From: Paenibacillus athensensis
GTDB lineage: Bacteria > Bacillota > Bacilli > Paenibacillales > NBRC-103111
Length of the DNA stretch: 64,000 bases
Assembly (NCBI RefSeq): GCF_004514475.2
Contig: NZ_MYFO02000001.1
Location: 620,001 to 684,000, forward strand
Direction: 5' to 3'
Part shown: in pieces, positions 28,029-36,467 of the stretch
How the letters are laid out: each line of letters begins with the position of its first letter
Position numbering within the stretch: position 1 is the first letter of the stretch
Translations under genes and position numbers: made by a program
The notes under the pieces: generated by a model
Databases searched by the model: none
What the model saw: the letters and a program-made list of their open reading frames with translations, nothing else
Told to the model about the DNA's origin: nothing

Positions 28029-29120
28029 TTAACTGGAGCGTCCCTTCACTTTATATACGTAGGCCAGCACTTCGGCAACGGCTTGGAACAGCTCGGCGGG
28101 AATCGACTCCCCAATCTCGACCTGTGCGTAGAGCGCCCGCGCTAGCGGCTTGTTTTCCATAATCATAACGCCATGCTGTTTGGCGGTTTCCCTGATTTTC
28201 AGGGCGATAAAATCGGTTCCTTTGCCTAACACCGTGGGCGCTTGCATGCGGCCGGCATCGTATTGAATGGCCACTGCGTAGTGCGTCGGGTTCGTAATGA
28301 CCACGTCCGCCTTGGGAATCTCCTGCATCATCCGCTGCATCGCCATACGGCGTTGCCGTTCGCGAATCTTGCCTTTAATAAGCGGGTCGCCCTCGCTTTT
28401 CTTATATTCATCCTTGATATCCTGCTTGGACATCTTGATGCTTTTCTCGAATTCGTACTTCTGGTAAATGTAATCGAAAATCGCAATCACGACGAGAATG
28501 AGTCCGATTTTAACGCCTAATGAAAGCGTTATGGAAGCAATGTAGGAAAAGGAGTGCTCCAGGGGCGTATGTCCGAGCACCAGCATCTTCGTTTTGGCGC
28601 CCCATAGCGTCGTGTAGACGACGTAACCGATGACAAGCAGCTTGAGCGTCGACTTCAAGAAGTCGATCAGCGTTCGCATCGAAAACATGCGCTTGAAGCC
28701 TTCAATCGGATTGATCTTGCTGAATTTCATCATCAGCGGCTCGCCGGTAAACATCAAGCCGATTTGCAAATAGTTGGCCAATACCGCAATAACGACGGTT
28801 AAAATAAACATCGGCGCCAGCAGCTGCAGCCCCTGCATTACCAAGTCCGCAAACAGCGTTCGCACGTTGCCGACCGTAACATCCATCGTCAGCTGATTTT
28901 GCAGCACGTGCTGAAACAGCTTCACGGTCCTTTCCTTCATATAACCGCCAAACATGAGAAACAGCAAAAATGAAAAAAATAAAATAAATGCAGCAGGCAA
29001 ATCGGCGCTTTTGGCGACCTGGCCCTTTTTACGGGCCTCCTGCCTTTTCTTTGGCGTGGCCGGTTCGGTTTTTTCGCCGGCGAATAACTGTAAATCAAGC
29101 TGCAAGCGATACGGTACCAC
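28029..29120 (-). CDS. flhB: Flagellar export switch protein FlhB
   Basis: Export-gate protein whose C-terminal domain self-cleaves to switch substrate class from rod/hook to filament. The 363-residue protein has the N-terminal signature GEKTEPATPKKRQEARKKGQV, four membrane helices and the autocleavage site NPTHYAVA (Asn277-Pro278). The GTG at 29120 lies 6 bases after AGGAGG. A second protein resembling only the C-terminal fragment after cleavage is encoded at 59145-59438. Confidence 0.97.
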   Translation of the reverse strand: MVPYRLQLDLQLFAGEKTEPATPKKRQEARKKGQVAKSADLPAAFILFFSFLLFLMFGGYMKERTVKLFQHVLQNQLTMDVTVGNVRTLFADLVMQGLQLLAPMFILTVVIAVLANYLQIGLMFTGEPLMMKFSKINPIEGFKRMFSMRTLIDFLKSTLKLLVIGYVVYTTLWGAKTKMLVLGHTPLEHSFSYIASITLSLGVKIGLILVVIAIFDYIYQKYEFEKSIKMSKQDIKDEYKKSEGDPLIKGKIRERQRRMAMQRMMQEIPKADVVITNPTHYAVAIQYDAGRMQAPTVLGKGTDFIALKIRETAKQHGVMIMENKPLARALYAQVEIGESIPAELFQAVAEVLAYVYKVKGRSS

Positions 29121-29134
29121 GGGACTCCTCCTGC

Positions 29135-29932
29135 CTACGGCGGGGTTTGCTGCGTGCCTGAAATGATTTGCAGCAGCTGCTCCATCGTTTTGAACATCGA
29201 TTGGAACAAACCGCTAAACAGCGACAGCAGTTCTGGAAACAAGAGCACCAGCATCAAAAAGCCGAGAATCAATTTCAAGGGAACGCCTACAACAAAGATA
29301 TTGAATTGCGGCGCAACCCGCGTTAACAGGCCCAAGCCGAGGTCGGTCAAAAACATCGCCGCGACGACGGGAGCCGCCAGCTGAAACGCCAGGTAAAACA
29401 TCGTGGAAAACGATTTGAACAAAAAATCGGAAATTTGTCCGCCATAGATGCGAGCAAACAATTCATTGTTCAGCGGCACCCACTGATAGCTGTCCAATAT
29501 TGCCCGAATCAGAAAATGATGACCGTCGAATGACAAAAACAGCAGCATGGCGATCATGTATTTCAGATTGCCCATCATCGGAGATGAAACGCCCGTCAGC
29601 GGATCGATGACGTTGGCAATGCTGAGCCCCATCTGCAGATCCATGAATGAGCCGGCAATCTGCACAATCGTGAAAAACAGATACGAAATGAATCCCAACA
29701 AGACGCCGATCAGAATCTCGCGGATCACCAGCAGCAGATACTGCGTGTCGAACGTAACCGCCTGTTCGGCGCCCATTCCGGTAAAGGCAATCAGCGACAA
29801 AAAAACGGATAAGCCAATTTTCATCGTATTCGGCACGTTTTTGGCGGATAGGATGGGCACCACGACAAAGAACGATGTGATTCGACAAAAAACAAGCAGA
29901 AGTGTAGGCCAAAATTGAAAAAAGAGTTCCAT
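29135..29932 (-). CDS. fliR: Flagellar export gate protein FliR
   Basis: Integral membrane protein of the FliPQR export channel. The protein has about 265 residues and six or more hydrophobic segments, including LLLVFCRITSFFVVVPIL near the N terminus and LAFQLAAPVVAAMFLTDLGLGLLTRVAPQ in the second half, a strongly conserved FliR block. The start is uncertain: ATG at 29932 gives the usual N terminus (MELFFQFW); GTG at 29941 would add three residues. Confidence 0.95.
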   Translation of the reverse strand: MELFFQFWPTLLLVFCRITSFFVVVPILSAKNVPNTMKIGLSVFLSLIAFTGMGAEQAVTFDTQYLLLVIREILIGVLLGFISYLFFTIVQIAGSFMDLQMGLSIANVIDPLTGVSSPMMGNLKYMIAMLLFLSFDGHHFLIRAILDSYQWVPLNNELFARIYGGQISDFLFKSFSTMFYLAFQLAAPVVAAMFLTDLGLGLLTRVAPQFNIFVVGVPLKLILGFLMLVLLFPELLSLFSGLFQSMFKTMEQLLQIISGTQQTPP

Positions 29933-29944
29933 TTCGCTCACAAC

Positions 29945-30214
29945 CTAACCGACAAATTTGTAAAGGTTGTTCAGCAAATTGTAGGTGAAGTCAACAAGCG
30001 TATTCAAAATCCACGGACCAAAAATCAAAATCGACAGCAGTACAGCGACAATTTTCGGAACAAACGCCAGCGTCTGCTCTTGAATTTGCGTCGTTGCCTG
30101 AAAAATACTGATGAGCAAACCGACGATCAAACCGATGACCAGCATCGGAGCGCTTGCTTTAAGCACCGTGTATACGGCTTCGCCGGCAATACGTATAACG
30201 AATTCCGAACCCAT
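29945..30214 (-). CDS. fliQ: Flagellar export gate protein FliQ
   Basis: Small two-helix membrane protein of the FliPQR core. At 89 residues it has the exact family length. It contains APMLVIGLIVGLLISIFQATTQIQEQTLAFVPKI, the diagnostic block, and two hydrophobic hairpin helices. The ATG at 30214 is 9 bases after GGAGG; an upstream frame to 30241 lacks family similarity. Its stop overlaps the ribosome-site region of fliR. Confidence 0.96.
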   Translation of the reverse strand: MGSEFVIRIAGEAVYTVLKASAPMLVIGLIVGLLISIFQATTQIQEQTLAFVPKIVAVLLSILIFGPWILNTLVDFTYNLLNNLYKFVG

Positions 30215-30237
30215 GTTTAGTGACCTCCGCTTTGGGA

Positions 30238-31014
30238 TCATGTACTATAGCTGATCAGCAATGACTTCACAACCAGATACCAGCCGTCCACGAGAATGAA
30301 CAGCAATATTTTGAAGGGTAACGAAATCATTACCGGCGGTAGCATCATCATGCCCATAGCCATCAGGGTACTGGAGACAACCATATCAATGACGAGAAAC
30401 GGAATAAAAATCATAAAGCCCATTTGAAACGCCGATTTCAATTCGCTAATCGCATAGGCGGGGACGAGCGTGGTCAAGGAAATATCGTCGACTCCCGATG
30501 GCTTCGGCGCTTTCGTATAGTCCAGGAAAAGCTTTAGATCCTTCTCACGCGTATGACTGAACATAAATTTTTTAATCGGCGTTGCCGCTTGCTGCAGCGC
30601 AGCCGTTTGTGTAATGGAGCCTTTCAGGTACGGCTGAAGCGCTGCCTGATTGATTTCGCTCAAGGTCGGCGACATGATGAAGAACGTCAGAAAAAGCGCA
30701 AGACCAATCAACACTTGATTCGGCGGCATTTGCTGCGTTCCCAGCGATGTTCGGACGAACCCCAGCACGATAACGATCCGCGTAAAGCTGGTCATCAGCA
30801 CAAGAATCGATGGCGCCAGGCTGAGAATGGTCAGCAGCAGCAGAATGGAAACTGTGCTGGACGCTCCCGCCGTTCCGCCGGAGCCGATGTTGACACTGAC
30901 GCCCGGGATCGGATCGGTGGTCGGCAATGGATCGGCCGCCCACGCAGTTGCAGACAGCAGGAAAACCGACATCACAAGAAGCAACGGAATCAGTGCCCAT
31001 TTATAATTCTTCAT
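30238..31014 (-). CDS. fliP: Flagellar export gate protein FliP
   Basis: Core pore protein of the flagellar export apparatus. The 258 residues begin with a signal-like segment (residues 5-26, ending near ATAWAA), then four membrane helices. Diagnostic blocks are SFTRIVIVLGFVRTSLGTQQMPPNQVLIGLALFLTFF and the C-terminal PAYAISELKSAFQMGFMIFIPFLVIDMVVSS with GMMMLPPVMISLPFKILLF. Its ATG overlaps the fliO stop by 4 bases. Confidence 0.97.
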   Translation of the reverse strand: MKNYKWALIPLLLVMSVFLLSATAWAADPLPTTDPIPGVSVNIGSGGTAGASSTVSILLLLTILSLAPSILVLMTSFTRIVIVLGFVRTSLGTQQMPPNQVLIGLALFLTFFIMSPTLSEINQAALQPYLKGSITQTAALQQAATPIKKFMFSHTREKDLKLFLDYTKAPKPSGVDDISLTTLVPAYAISELKSAFQMGFMIFIPFLVIDMVVSSTLMAMGMMMLPPVMISLPFKILLFILVDGWYLVVKSLLISYST

Positions 31015-31637
31015 TCGTCATTCAACCGATCTTTTTGGTTTTGATCTGCCAGCCATTGCTCAACATTTTTGTTGCGGTTCGACACCTTGTTGAGCTTGTC
31101 GCGAAATACGTTTTGGAATGAAGAAGTAATTTCGACATCCTCCTCCACGTCTTTTTTGCGCTGAGACAGCTTGCCAAGCCATTTGCCCATCGTTAGCAGC
31201 CCGTTTGCTTCTCCGTCATCCACGGTCAGCAGCGCGGTCACATACGCGACCTCTTCGGCGTCATTGATTTTATCCAGCAGCTGAATATTGTCGCCGACGC
31301 CAACGATCAGCAGCGAGTGGCCGATTTCCACGACCTGGATCGATTTGTTCTGACCGAGCGGAACCCCTCCCAGTGATCGAATCGGCTTGCCGAAAAAAGA
31401 GCTTTGGTTTCTGCGGCCGAGAAAACGGATCAAAACAAAAAACAAGGCAATAATCAAGATGAGAAACAGGATGACCTTGCCGATCATCTGCAAGGAGTCC
31501 ATCGTGCTCATCGCCGGCAAATCCGGCGTAGCAGTGCCAGATTCGCCCTCGGCGGCCCAACTGACGGCCCCGTGGGCCAGCGATGCTGCAAACAAAAGCG
31601 ACAATGAAAACGGCCATTTGGCTTTGAGTCTTGTCAA
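31011..31637 (-). CDS. fliO: FliO/FliZ family flagellar biosynthesis protein
   Basis: Membrane protein that helps assemble the FliP ring. About 208 residues: an N-terminal signal-like hydrophobic stretch, a periplasm-type linker, one membrane helix near 55-75 (IGKVILFLILIIALFFVLIRFLG) and a cytoplasmic FliO domain (GGVPLGQNKSIQVVEIGHSLLIVGVGDNIQLL). The C-terminal 70 residues are charged. The TTG at 31637 lies 9 bases after AAAGGG; ATG at 31646 abuts that site. The FliO core is followed by fliP, fliQ and fliR in the standard order. Confidence 0.9.
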   Translation of the reverse strand: MTRLKAKWPFSLSLLFAASLAHGAVSWAAEGESGTATPDLPAMSTMDSLQMIGKVILFLILIIALFFVLIRFLGRRNQSSFFGKPIRSLGGVPLGQNKSIQVVEIGHSLLIVGVGDNIQLLDKINDAEEVAYVTALLTVDDGEANGLLTMGKWLGKLSQRKKDVEEDVEITSSFQNVFRDKLNKVSNRNKNVEQWLADQNQKDRLNDE

Positions 31638-31687
31638 GGTCCACATCCCTTTCGGTTTATGTAAGACTCAGGCCGAAATACGGGCGG

Positions 31688-32050
31688 TTAACCCAGAGTC
31701 TTTTTAATCGCTTCGATAACGCGGTCCGCTTGGAACGGTTTTACGATAAAGTCCTTTGCACCGGCTTGAATCGCGTCGATAACCATTGCTTGCTGGCCCA
31801 TCGCGGAACACATGATGACTTTGGCGTTGCCGTCCAGCTTCTTAATTTCCTTCAAAGCAGCAATACCGTCCATTTCCGGCATCGTGATATCCATTGTGAT
31901 CAGATCCGGCTTCAGTTCTTTGTATCTTTCCACAGCTTGATTGCCGTCATTGGCTTCACCGCATACCTCATATCCATTTTTGGTCAAAATATCACGGATC
32001 ATCATACGCATAAATGCTGCATCATCAACAATAAGAATTCGGTTAGCCAT
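31688..32050 (-). CDS. cheY: Chemotaxis response regulator CheY
   Basis: Single-domain receiver phosphorylated by CheA; CheY-P binds FliM/FliY at the motor. The 120-residue protein has the acidic pair Asp9-Asp10, phosphoacceptor Asp54 in LITMDITMPEMDG, the conserved Ser in MCSAMGQ and the Lys in DFIVKPF. ATG at 32050 follows AGGAGG. It lies between fliY, its motor phosphatase partner, and fliO. Confidence 0.97.
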   Translation of the reverse strand: MANRILIVDDAAFMRMMIRDILTKNGYEVCGEANDGNQAVERYKELKPDLITMDITMPEMDGIAALKEIKKLDGNAKVIMCSAMGQQAMVIDAIQAGAKDFIVKPFQADRVIEAIKKTLG

Positions 32051-32078
32051 TAGTAAACAGTCCTCCTAGGATAATAAG

Positions 32079-33383
32079 TTATTGTAACTTCTGAATTCGT
32101 TCCCACTGATTCACAATATCAGTGACGCGAACCCCGAAGTTTTCATCGATGACGACGACTTCGCCTTTGGCAATCAGCTTATTGTTCACCAAGATGTCCA
32201 CCGGCTCGCCGGCCAGCTTATCCAGCTCGATAATGGAACCTTGGGAAAGCTCCAAGATGTCTTTGATGACCTTATGCGTTCTACCTAATTCTACTGTGAC
32301 CTTTAAAGGGATATCCAGTAGTAAATTAAGGTTCGAGTCGTCCGCATGCGCCATCCCGCCCGATTGCAAATTGCCGAATTGCACCGGCTGTACGTTTACA
32401 TTGCGGTTAGGCATGCCGTAGTTTGCAGGCGGCTGCTGATACATCGGCTGTTGCGGCGGATACATCGGCGGCGGAGCCATTGGAGGCTGCTGTTGATACA
32501 TAGGCGGCTGCTGGTACATCGGCTGTTCATACATCGGCTGCTGATAAGCGGCAGGCGGTTGCTGATAAGCCGCTGGCGGCTGCTCGTACGCTGGCGGGGC
32601 CATCGGTGCTGCTGCAGGTGGCGCTTGATGCGACTCTTGACGCGGCGGCGCAGATGGTGCAGGAGCGGCTGGCGCCGGTGCGGGAGCGGAATCACCGGCT
32701 CCACCAAGCAAAATCGACACCATATCCCTTGCGAAAGTGACGGGAAGCAGCTGCATGATGTTGGAATCAATAAGGTCGCCAATCGTCAGTCGGAACGATA
32801 TCTTAATAAATACGTCTTCGTTGGGTAATTTTCCTTCTCCTTGCGGTAAATTCAGAATATCGATGCCGGGAGGAGAAATATTGACGAATCGATTAAAGAT
32901 TGTGGACATGGAAGTAGCCGACGAACCCATCATCTGATTCATCGCTTCCTGAACGGCGCTTATGTGAATCTCCGTCAAATCGGCGAACTCGCCGGTTCCG
33001 TCGCCCCCCATCATCAGATCAGCAATCACTTGTGCGTCGCGGACTTTAATGACGAGAAGGTTGATGCCGTCAAAGCCGTCCACATAGTTGACGTGAACCG
33101 CGACATGCGGCTTGGGAAACTCCGCTTGCAGCTCCTCTTTGGCAATGACGGAAACCTTGGGTGTCGTAATATCGACCTTTTTGCCCAGAAGCGTAGACAA
33201 CGCCGTTGCTGCACTGCCGAAGGTGATATTGCCAATTTCGCCAAGGGCGTCCTGCTCCAGAGAAGACAAGTAATCTTCTACGCGGGGCGGCCCTTGAGTC
33301 GAAGATGCGGAACTGTCATCCGACGTTTGCCGCAGCAGGGCGTCGATTTCTTCCTGCGACAAATAATCTTTGTTATTCGTCAT
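32079..33383 (-). CDS. fliY: Flagellar switch protein/CheY-P phosphatase FliY (FliN homologue) with long PQY-rich linker
   Basis: C-ring component of Gram-positives that also dephosphorylates CheY-P. The 434-residue protein starts with a CheY-binding peptide (YLSQEEIDALL), followed by a CheC-like phosphatase domain with two active helices (LEQDALGEIGNITFGSAATALSTLLG; AVQEAMNQMMGSSATSMSTIF), a linker of about 110 residues (about 230-345) made of Pro, Gln, Tyr, Met and Ala, and a C-terminal FliN/SpoA domain (LDIPLKVTVELGRTHKVIKDIL). The start overlaps the fliM stop by 11 bases. The linker is longer and more repetitive than in Bacillus FliY. Confidence 0.96.
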   Translation of the reverse strand: MTNNKDYLSQEEIDALLRQTSDDSSASSTQGPPRVEDYLSSLEQDALGEIGNITFGSAATALSTLLGKKVDITTPKVSVIAKEELQAEFPKPHVAVHVNYVDGFDGINLLVIKVRDAQVIADLMMGGDGTGEFADLTEIHISAVQEAMNQMMGSSATSMSTIFNRFVNISPPGIDILNLPQGEGKLPNEDVFIKISFRLTIGDLIDSNIMQLLPVTFARDMVSILLGGAGDSAPAPAPAAPAPSAPPRQESHQAPPAAAPMAPPAYEQPPAAYQQPPAAYQQPMYEQPMYQQPPMYQQQPPMAPPPMYPPQQPMYQQPPANYGMPNRNVNVQPVQFGNLQSGGMAHADDSNLNLLLDIPLKVTVELGRTHKVIKDILELSQGSIIELDKLAGEPVDILVNNKLIAKGEVVVIDENFGVRVTDIVNQWERIQKLQ

Positions 33384-34371
33384 TCTCTTCTTCTCCTTCG
33401 TGTACGATATCGGTAATTTGAACGGCCATTTTCCCTCTCACGGTTCCAGGACTTCCGAGATATTTCAGCTTCTCGCCAACTTTGACTTGAAGCGGGTCTT
33501 CAACGGATTTGTGCAGCGGAATAACATCGCCGGCCGCCAGACTTAAAAATTCGCGAACGGAAATTTCGGACTGGCCCAGCTCTGCAATCAGCGGCAGCTT
33601 CGCTTTTTCCAATCGCGATTGCAGCGCGTCGACTTCTTCGGGCGCTCTCGTTTTCTTCTGGGAAACAAACCAATGATGCACTGACAGCCGCGGCATAATC
33701 GGTTCGATGACGACATGCGGGATACAAAGGTTGATCATCCCGGTCGTATCGCCAATTTTGGTGCTTAGTGAAATCAGCGCAATGGTTTCGTTGGGCGATA
33801 CGATCTGCATAAACTGCGGATTCGTTTCCAGCGCTTCCAGCCGCGGCGCCAGATCGACGACCGTTTTCCAAGCCTCCTGCAAGCTGTCGAAGGCTCTGCT
33901 GAAAATACGCTCCATGACAATCGTTTCAATCTCGGTTAACGCATTGATCTTGGTCGGCGACGTGCCCGACCCTCCCAAAAGCCGGTCCAGCATAGCAAAA
34001 GCAACGTTGGGATGAACCTCCAGCACCATTCGACCCTCTAAAGGCTCGGCTTCAAAGATGTTCAAAATGGTCATTTTCGGGATCGACCGAATAAATTCGT
34101 CATAGGGCAGCTGCTCAACCTGAACGACGTTGATTTGTACGAAAGTCCGCAGCTGGGCGGAAAAATACGTCGTCAAATAGCGGGCGAAGTTCTCGTGAAT
34201 ACGGGTCAAGCTGCGGATATGATCCTTGGAGAACCGAACCGCTCTCTTGAAATCATAAGCCCTGACCTTCTTCTGCGTCTCTTCCTTTTTGAGCTCCTCG
34301 GCATCCATTTCTCCGGAAGACAGCGCAGCAAGCAAGGCGTCGATCTCATTTTGTGATAATACATCAACCAT
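33373..34371 (-). CDS. fliM: Flagellar motor switch protein FliM
   Basis: C-ring protein that binds CheY-P and changes rotation direction. The 332-residue protein has the N-terminal CheY-binding motif LSQNEIDALLAAL, a middle CheC-like domain without phosphatase helices (RIHENFARYLTTYFSAQLR, RLLGGSGTSP) and a C-terminal SpoA domain. ATG at 34371 is 8 bases after GGGGG; a GTG 9 bases upstream abuts that site. It follows fliL and overlaps fliY. Confidence 0.97.
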   Translation of the reverse strand: MVDVLSQNEIDALLAALSSGEMDAEELKKEETQKKVRAYDFKRAVRFSKDHIRSLTRIHENFARYLTTYFSAQLRTFVQINVVQVEQLPYDEFIRSIPKMTILNIFEAEPLEGRMVLEVHPNVAFAMLDRLLGGSGTSPTKINALTEIETIVMERIFSRAFDSLQEAWKTVVDLAPRLEALETNPQFMQIVSPNETIALISLSTKIGDTTGMINLCIPHVVIEPIMPRLSVHHWFVSQKKTRAPEEVDALQSRLEKAKLPLIAELGQSEISVREFLSLAAGDVIPLHKSVEDPLQVKVGEKLKYLGSPGTVRGKMAVQITDIVHEGEEENDE

Positions 34372-34407
34372 TAGCGTCACCCCCTTAAAGCAACTTCACA
34401 AAGCCAG

Positions 34408-34893
34408 CTAGTTGAACACTTTGTCGGTAATCCAGATTTGCCGGATCTTCCCTTTTTGCAGTAACGGATTGATTTTGTTCATCAGGGTGGACGTCAGCGT
34501 ATCCGAGCCTTTGCTGCCCTGGATCTGCTCCAGAGTCGTATCGTTCAGCACCTGAACAATTGTGCCCTTTACAGCTGAATCCAGCAGGCTGTCGAACTCT
34601 GTTTTGGCATCTGAATCCTCAAGCTCAAAGGCAAAGCTGATTTTAACAACGCTTCCGCTTGTGGCGAGATTCGTCGCAATGTCTTTAATGATCGCGGTAT
34701 TCGCTTTGACCTCTTCGGCCGTCGGCGGTTTCGTCGGTTTCACGGAAGCTACCGCTTCCTCTGCTTGCTTGGTCGGGTCGCTTGAGGCAGTGCTCTTCTC
34801 CATAAAGTTCCACAACACAAAGGCCGCTGTCAGGATCAGTGTAATGGCGATCAGAATGGAAACGACGAGTATAAAAACTTTGTTCTTGAACAC
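34408..34893 (-). CDS. fliL: Flagellar basal body-associated protein FliL
   Basis: Single-span membrane protein that surrounds stator units and supports torque. It has 161 residues with a membrane helix at about 8-30 (FILVVSILIAITLILTAAFVLWNFM), a short linker and a C-terminal FliL domain with VVKISFAFELED and QIWITDKVFN. The GTG start overlaps the flbD stop by one base (TAGTG), so translation is probably coupled. Confidence 0.93.
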   Translation of the reverse strand: MFKNKVFILVVSILIAITLILTAAFVLWNFMEKSTASSDPTKQAEEAVASVKPTKPPTAEEVKANTAIIKDIATNLATSGSVVKISFAFELEDSDAKTEFDSLLDSAVKGTIVQVLNDTTLEQIQGSKGSDTLTSTLMNKINPLLQKGKIRQIWITDKVFN

Positions 34894-35114
34894 TACGAGC
34901 CCTCCGTATCCATGGACTTTATTGTTGCCCGAGTCAAACCGATCCCCTGCAAGTAGGTTTGCACTAAGCTTACCACAATTGCTCCCTTTTCGAGAACGGT
35001 TATTTTCTTCCCTGTCGTGAGCGTAATCATGGTGTCCGGGGTTTCTTCTAACGATTCAATCAAAAGCGCGTTGACGACAATGGGCTTGCCGTTCAGTCGA
35101 GTGAGAGAAATCAT
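34893..35114 (-). CDS. flbD: FlbD/SwrD family flagellar protein
   Basis: A 73-residue protein of the FlbD family (SwrD/YlzI in Bacillus), shown there to raise motor power for swarming. It has the typical MISLTRLNGKPIVVNALLIE start, then TPDTMITLTTGKKITVLE. ATG at 35114 follows GGAGGAG. It lies immediately after a terminator-like hairpin (35139-35157) and before fliL, as in Bacillus. Confidence 0.92.
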   Translation of the reverse strand: MISLTRLNGKPIVVNALLIESLEETPDTMITLTTGKKITVLEKGAIVVSLVQTYLQGIGLTRATIKSMDTEGS

Positions 35115-35128
35115 CTTTCTCCTCCTGC

Positions 35129-35157
35129 AAAAAGAGTAGGGGGAGGTTCACTCCCCC
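35129..35157 (-). terminator. Terminator-like hairpin inside the fla/che operon (flgG-flbD)
   Basis: GGGGGAG pairs with CTCCCCC (7 GC-rich bp, 5-base loop), followed on the minus strand by TACTCTTTTTG. It sits 13 bases after the flgG stop, and the T tract directly precedes the flbD ribosome site AGGAGG. It could cause partial termination or protect an RNA end within the operon. Confidence 0.6.
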
Positions 35158-35170
35158 TTCTTATCGATCA

Positions 35171-35989
35171 TTAACGCTTCAGGTTGACAACCTCTTGAAG
35201 CACCTCGTCGGAAGTCGTGATAATGCGGGAGTTCGCTTGGAAGCCGCGCTGGGCGACGATCATTTCCGTAAACTCTCCCGTCAGGTCTACGTTGGACATT
35301 TCCAGCTGACCGGAAATGAGTGCGCCAGTACCCGCTGCAGCGTCTGCCGGGCTAACCAGCTCAATTGCGGAGTCGGCATTGGCGTTTGGCGTCATGCGGT
35401 ACAGGTTGCCGCCAAGCTTCTCCAAACCAGCCGGATTGGTCACTTTGACCACCGCGATTTTTTGTCCGGTGGGAGCTGATGCGCCTTCGGCGTCAACGCC
35501 GATGATATCGCCGTTCTGAGAAATCGAGAAGGCGATGACGTCTTCGCTCAATTGAATCGGAGCGCCATCGACGCCCATTACGTGCAAGCCATCGGCATTG
35601 ACGAGGTTGCGCGCCGAGTCCAGCGTAAAGTTGCCTGCTCTTGTCAGATAAGGCGTATCGGTTTGATCCGTCGTGCCTACGGCGAAGAAGCCGTCGCCAT
35701 CGATCCGCAGGTCGGTCGGCACGTTGGTCGTCATCGCGCTGCCCGGTGTAAATACGGTATCAATGGATCCCAAGCTGACGCCGAGGCCAACCTGCTTCGA
35801 GTTCACGCCGCCGCGCTGATCGTCAGGTGCGCTGACACCGGCTACCGTTTGGCTCAAAATATCCTTGAACATCACCCGTCCGCCCTTGAAGCCGACAGTG
35901 TTGACGTTTGCAATGTTGTTGCCGATTACGTCGAGTTTGGTTTGGAAGCCGCGCATACCGGAAACGCCCGAGTAAAGAGATCTAAGCAT
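35171..35989 (-). CDS. flgG: Flagellar hook/distal rod protein, FlgE/FlgG family
   Basis: A 272-residue axial protein of the FlgE/F/G family. It has the N-terminal rod motif MLRSLYSGVSGMRGFQTKLDVIGNNIANVNTVGFK and the matching C-terminal helix (EFTEMIVAQRGFQANSRIITTSDEVLQEVVNLKR), with the small D1 domain between. In Bacillus the gene at this operon position encodes the hook subunit (called FlgE or FlgG in different annotations), so hook subunit is the likely role. ATG at 35989 follows GGAGG. Confidence 0.92.
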   Translation of the reverse strand: MLRSLYSGVSGMRGFQTKLDVIGNNIANVNTVGFKGGRVMFKDILSQTVAGVSAPDDQRGGVNSKQVGLGVSLGSIDTVFTPGSAMTTNVPTDLRIDGDGFFAVGTTDQTDTPYLTRAGNFTLDSARNLVNADGLHVMGVDGAPIQLSEDVIAFSISQNGDIIGVDAEGASAPTGQKIAVVKVTNPAGLEKLGGNLYRMTPNANADSAIELVSPADAAAGTGALISGQLEMSNVDLTGEFTEMIVAQRGFQANSRIITTSDEVLQEVVNLKR

Positions 35990-36080
35990 TGAGTTTCCTC
36001 CGCTTCATTAATTTAGTGTAAGTACATGTGAGCCGCGTCGATCGTTCGGCGACTCTAGGCTTCCTTCACGGGCCAGCCTG

Positions 36081-36467
36081 TCAAGAAATAATAACTGCAC
36101 TATCAATTTGCGTAAATACGTGTTCCTTCATGGAATTGCCGTCCAACGCCGTCACGACGGTGCGGTTAGGCACATTCACAATCAGCGCCGTGCCGTTCAT
36201 CAGCATGAGCGCATCCTTTGCGCCTTTGGCGGAAGCCTTGTCAATAGCCGAGCCCAGCTTGGCAAGCTGCTCAGGTTGAAGCGTAATGCCGCGTTCTTTG
36301 AGTCGAACCTCTGCATGATGACTGATTCGAACGATGTGATCCTGAAGCAATTGCTGAAAGGTCGGTTTGCCAGAAGCCGCTGCGGGCTGCTGTATGGATG
36401 TTCGTCTCGTCGACGCCGGAGGAACTGCATTAGGATAAAGCTGCCCTATCGATATTCGCTCCGTCAT
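36081..36467 (-). CDS. TIGR02530-type flagellar operon protein
   Basis: A 128-residue soluble protein of the small family found between flgD and flgE/flgG in Firmicute motility operons. The N-terminal 45 residues look disordered; the C-terminal 80 have the core FQQLLQDHIVRISHHAEVRLKERGI, KLGSAIDKASAKGAKDALMLM and TALIVNVPNRTVVTAL. Its biochemical role is not known to me; hook assembly or chaperoning is suggested only by position. The ATG overlaps the flgD stop by 4 bases. Confidence 0.85.
   Translation of the reverse strand: MTERISIGQLYPNAVPPASTRRTSIQQPAAASGKPTFQQLLQDHIVRISHHAEVRLKERGITLQPEQLAKLGSAIDKASAKGAKDALMLMNGTALIVNVPNRTVVTALDGNSMKEHVFTQIDSAVIIS

Noticed and set aside
36000-36070. Imperfect inverted repeat (GAGTCGC ... 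GCGGCTC) between flgG and the TIGR02530-type gene
   Set aside because: One mismatch in 7 bp, long loop and no T tract; not distinguishable from chance.
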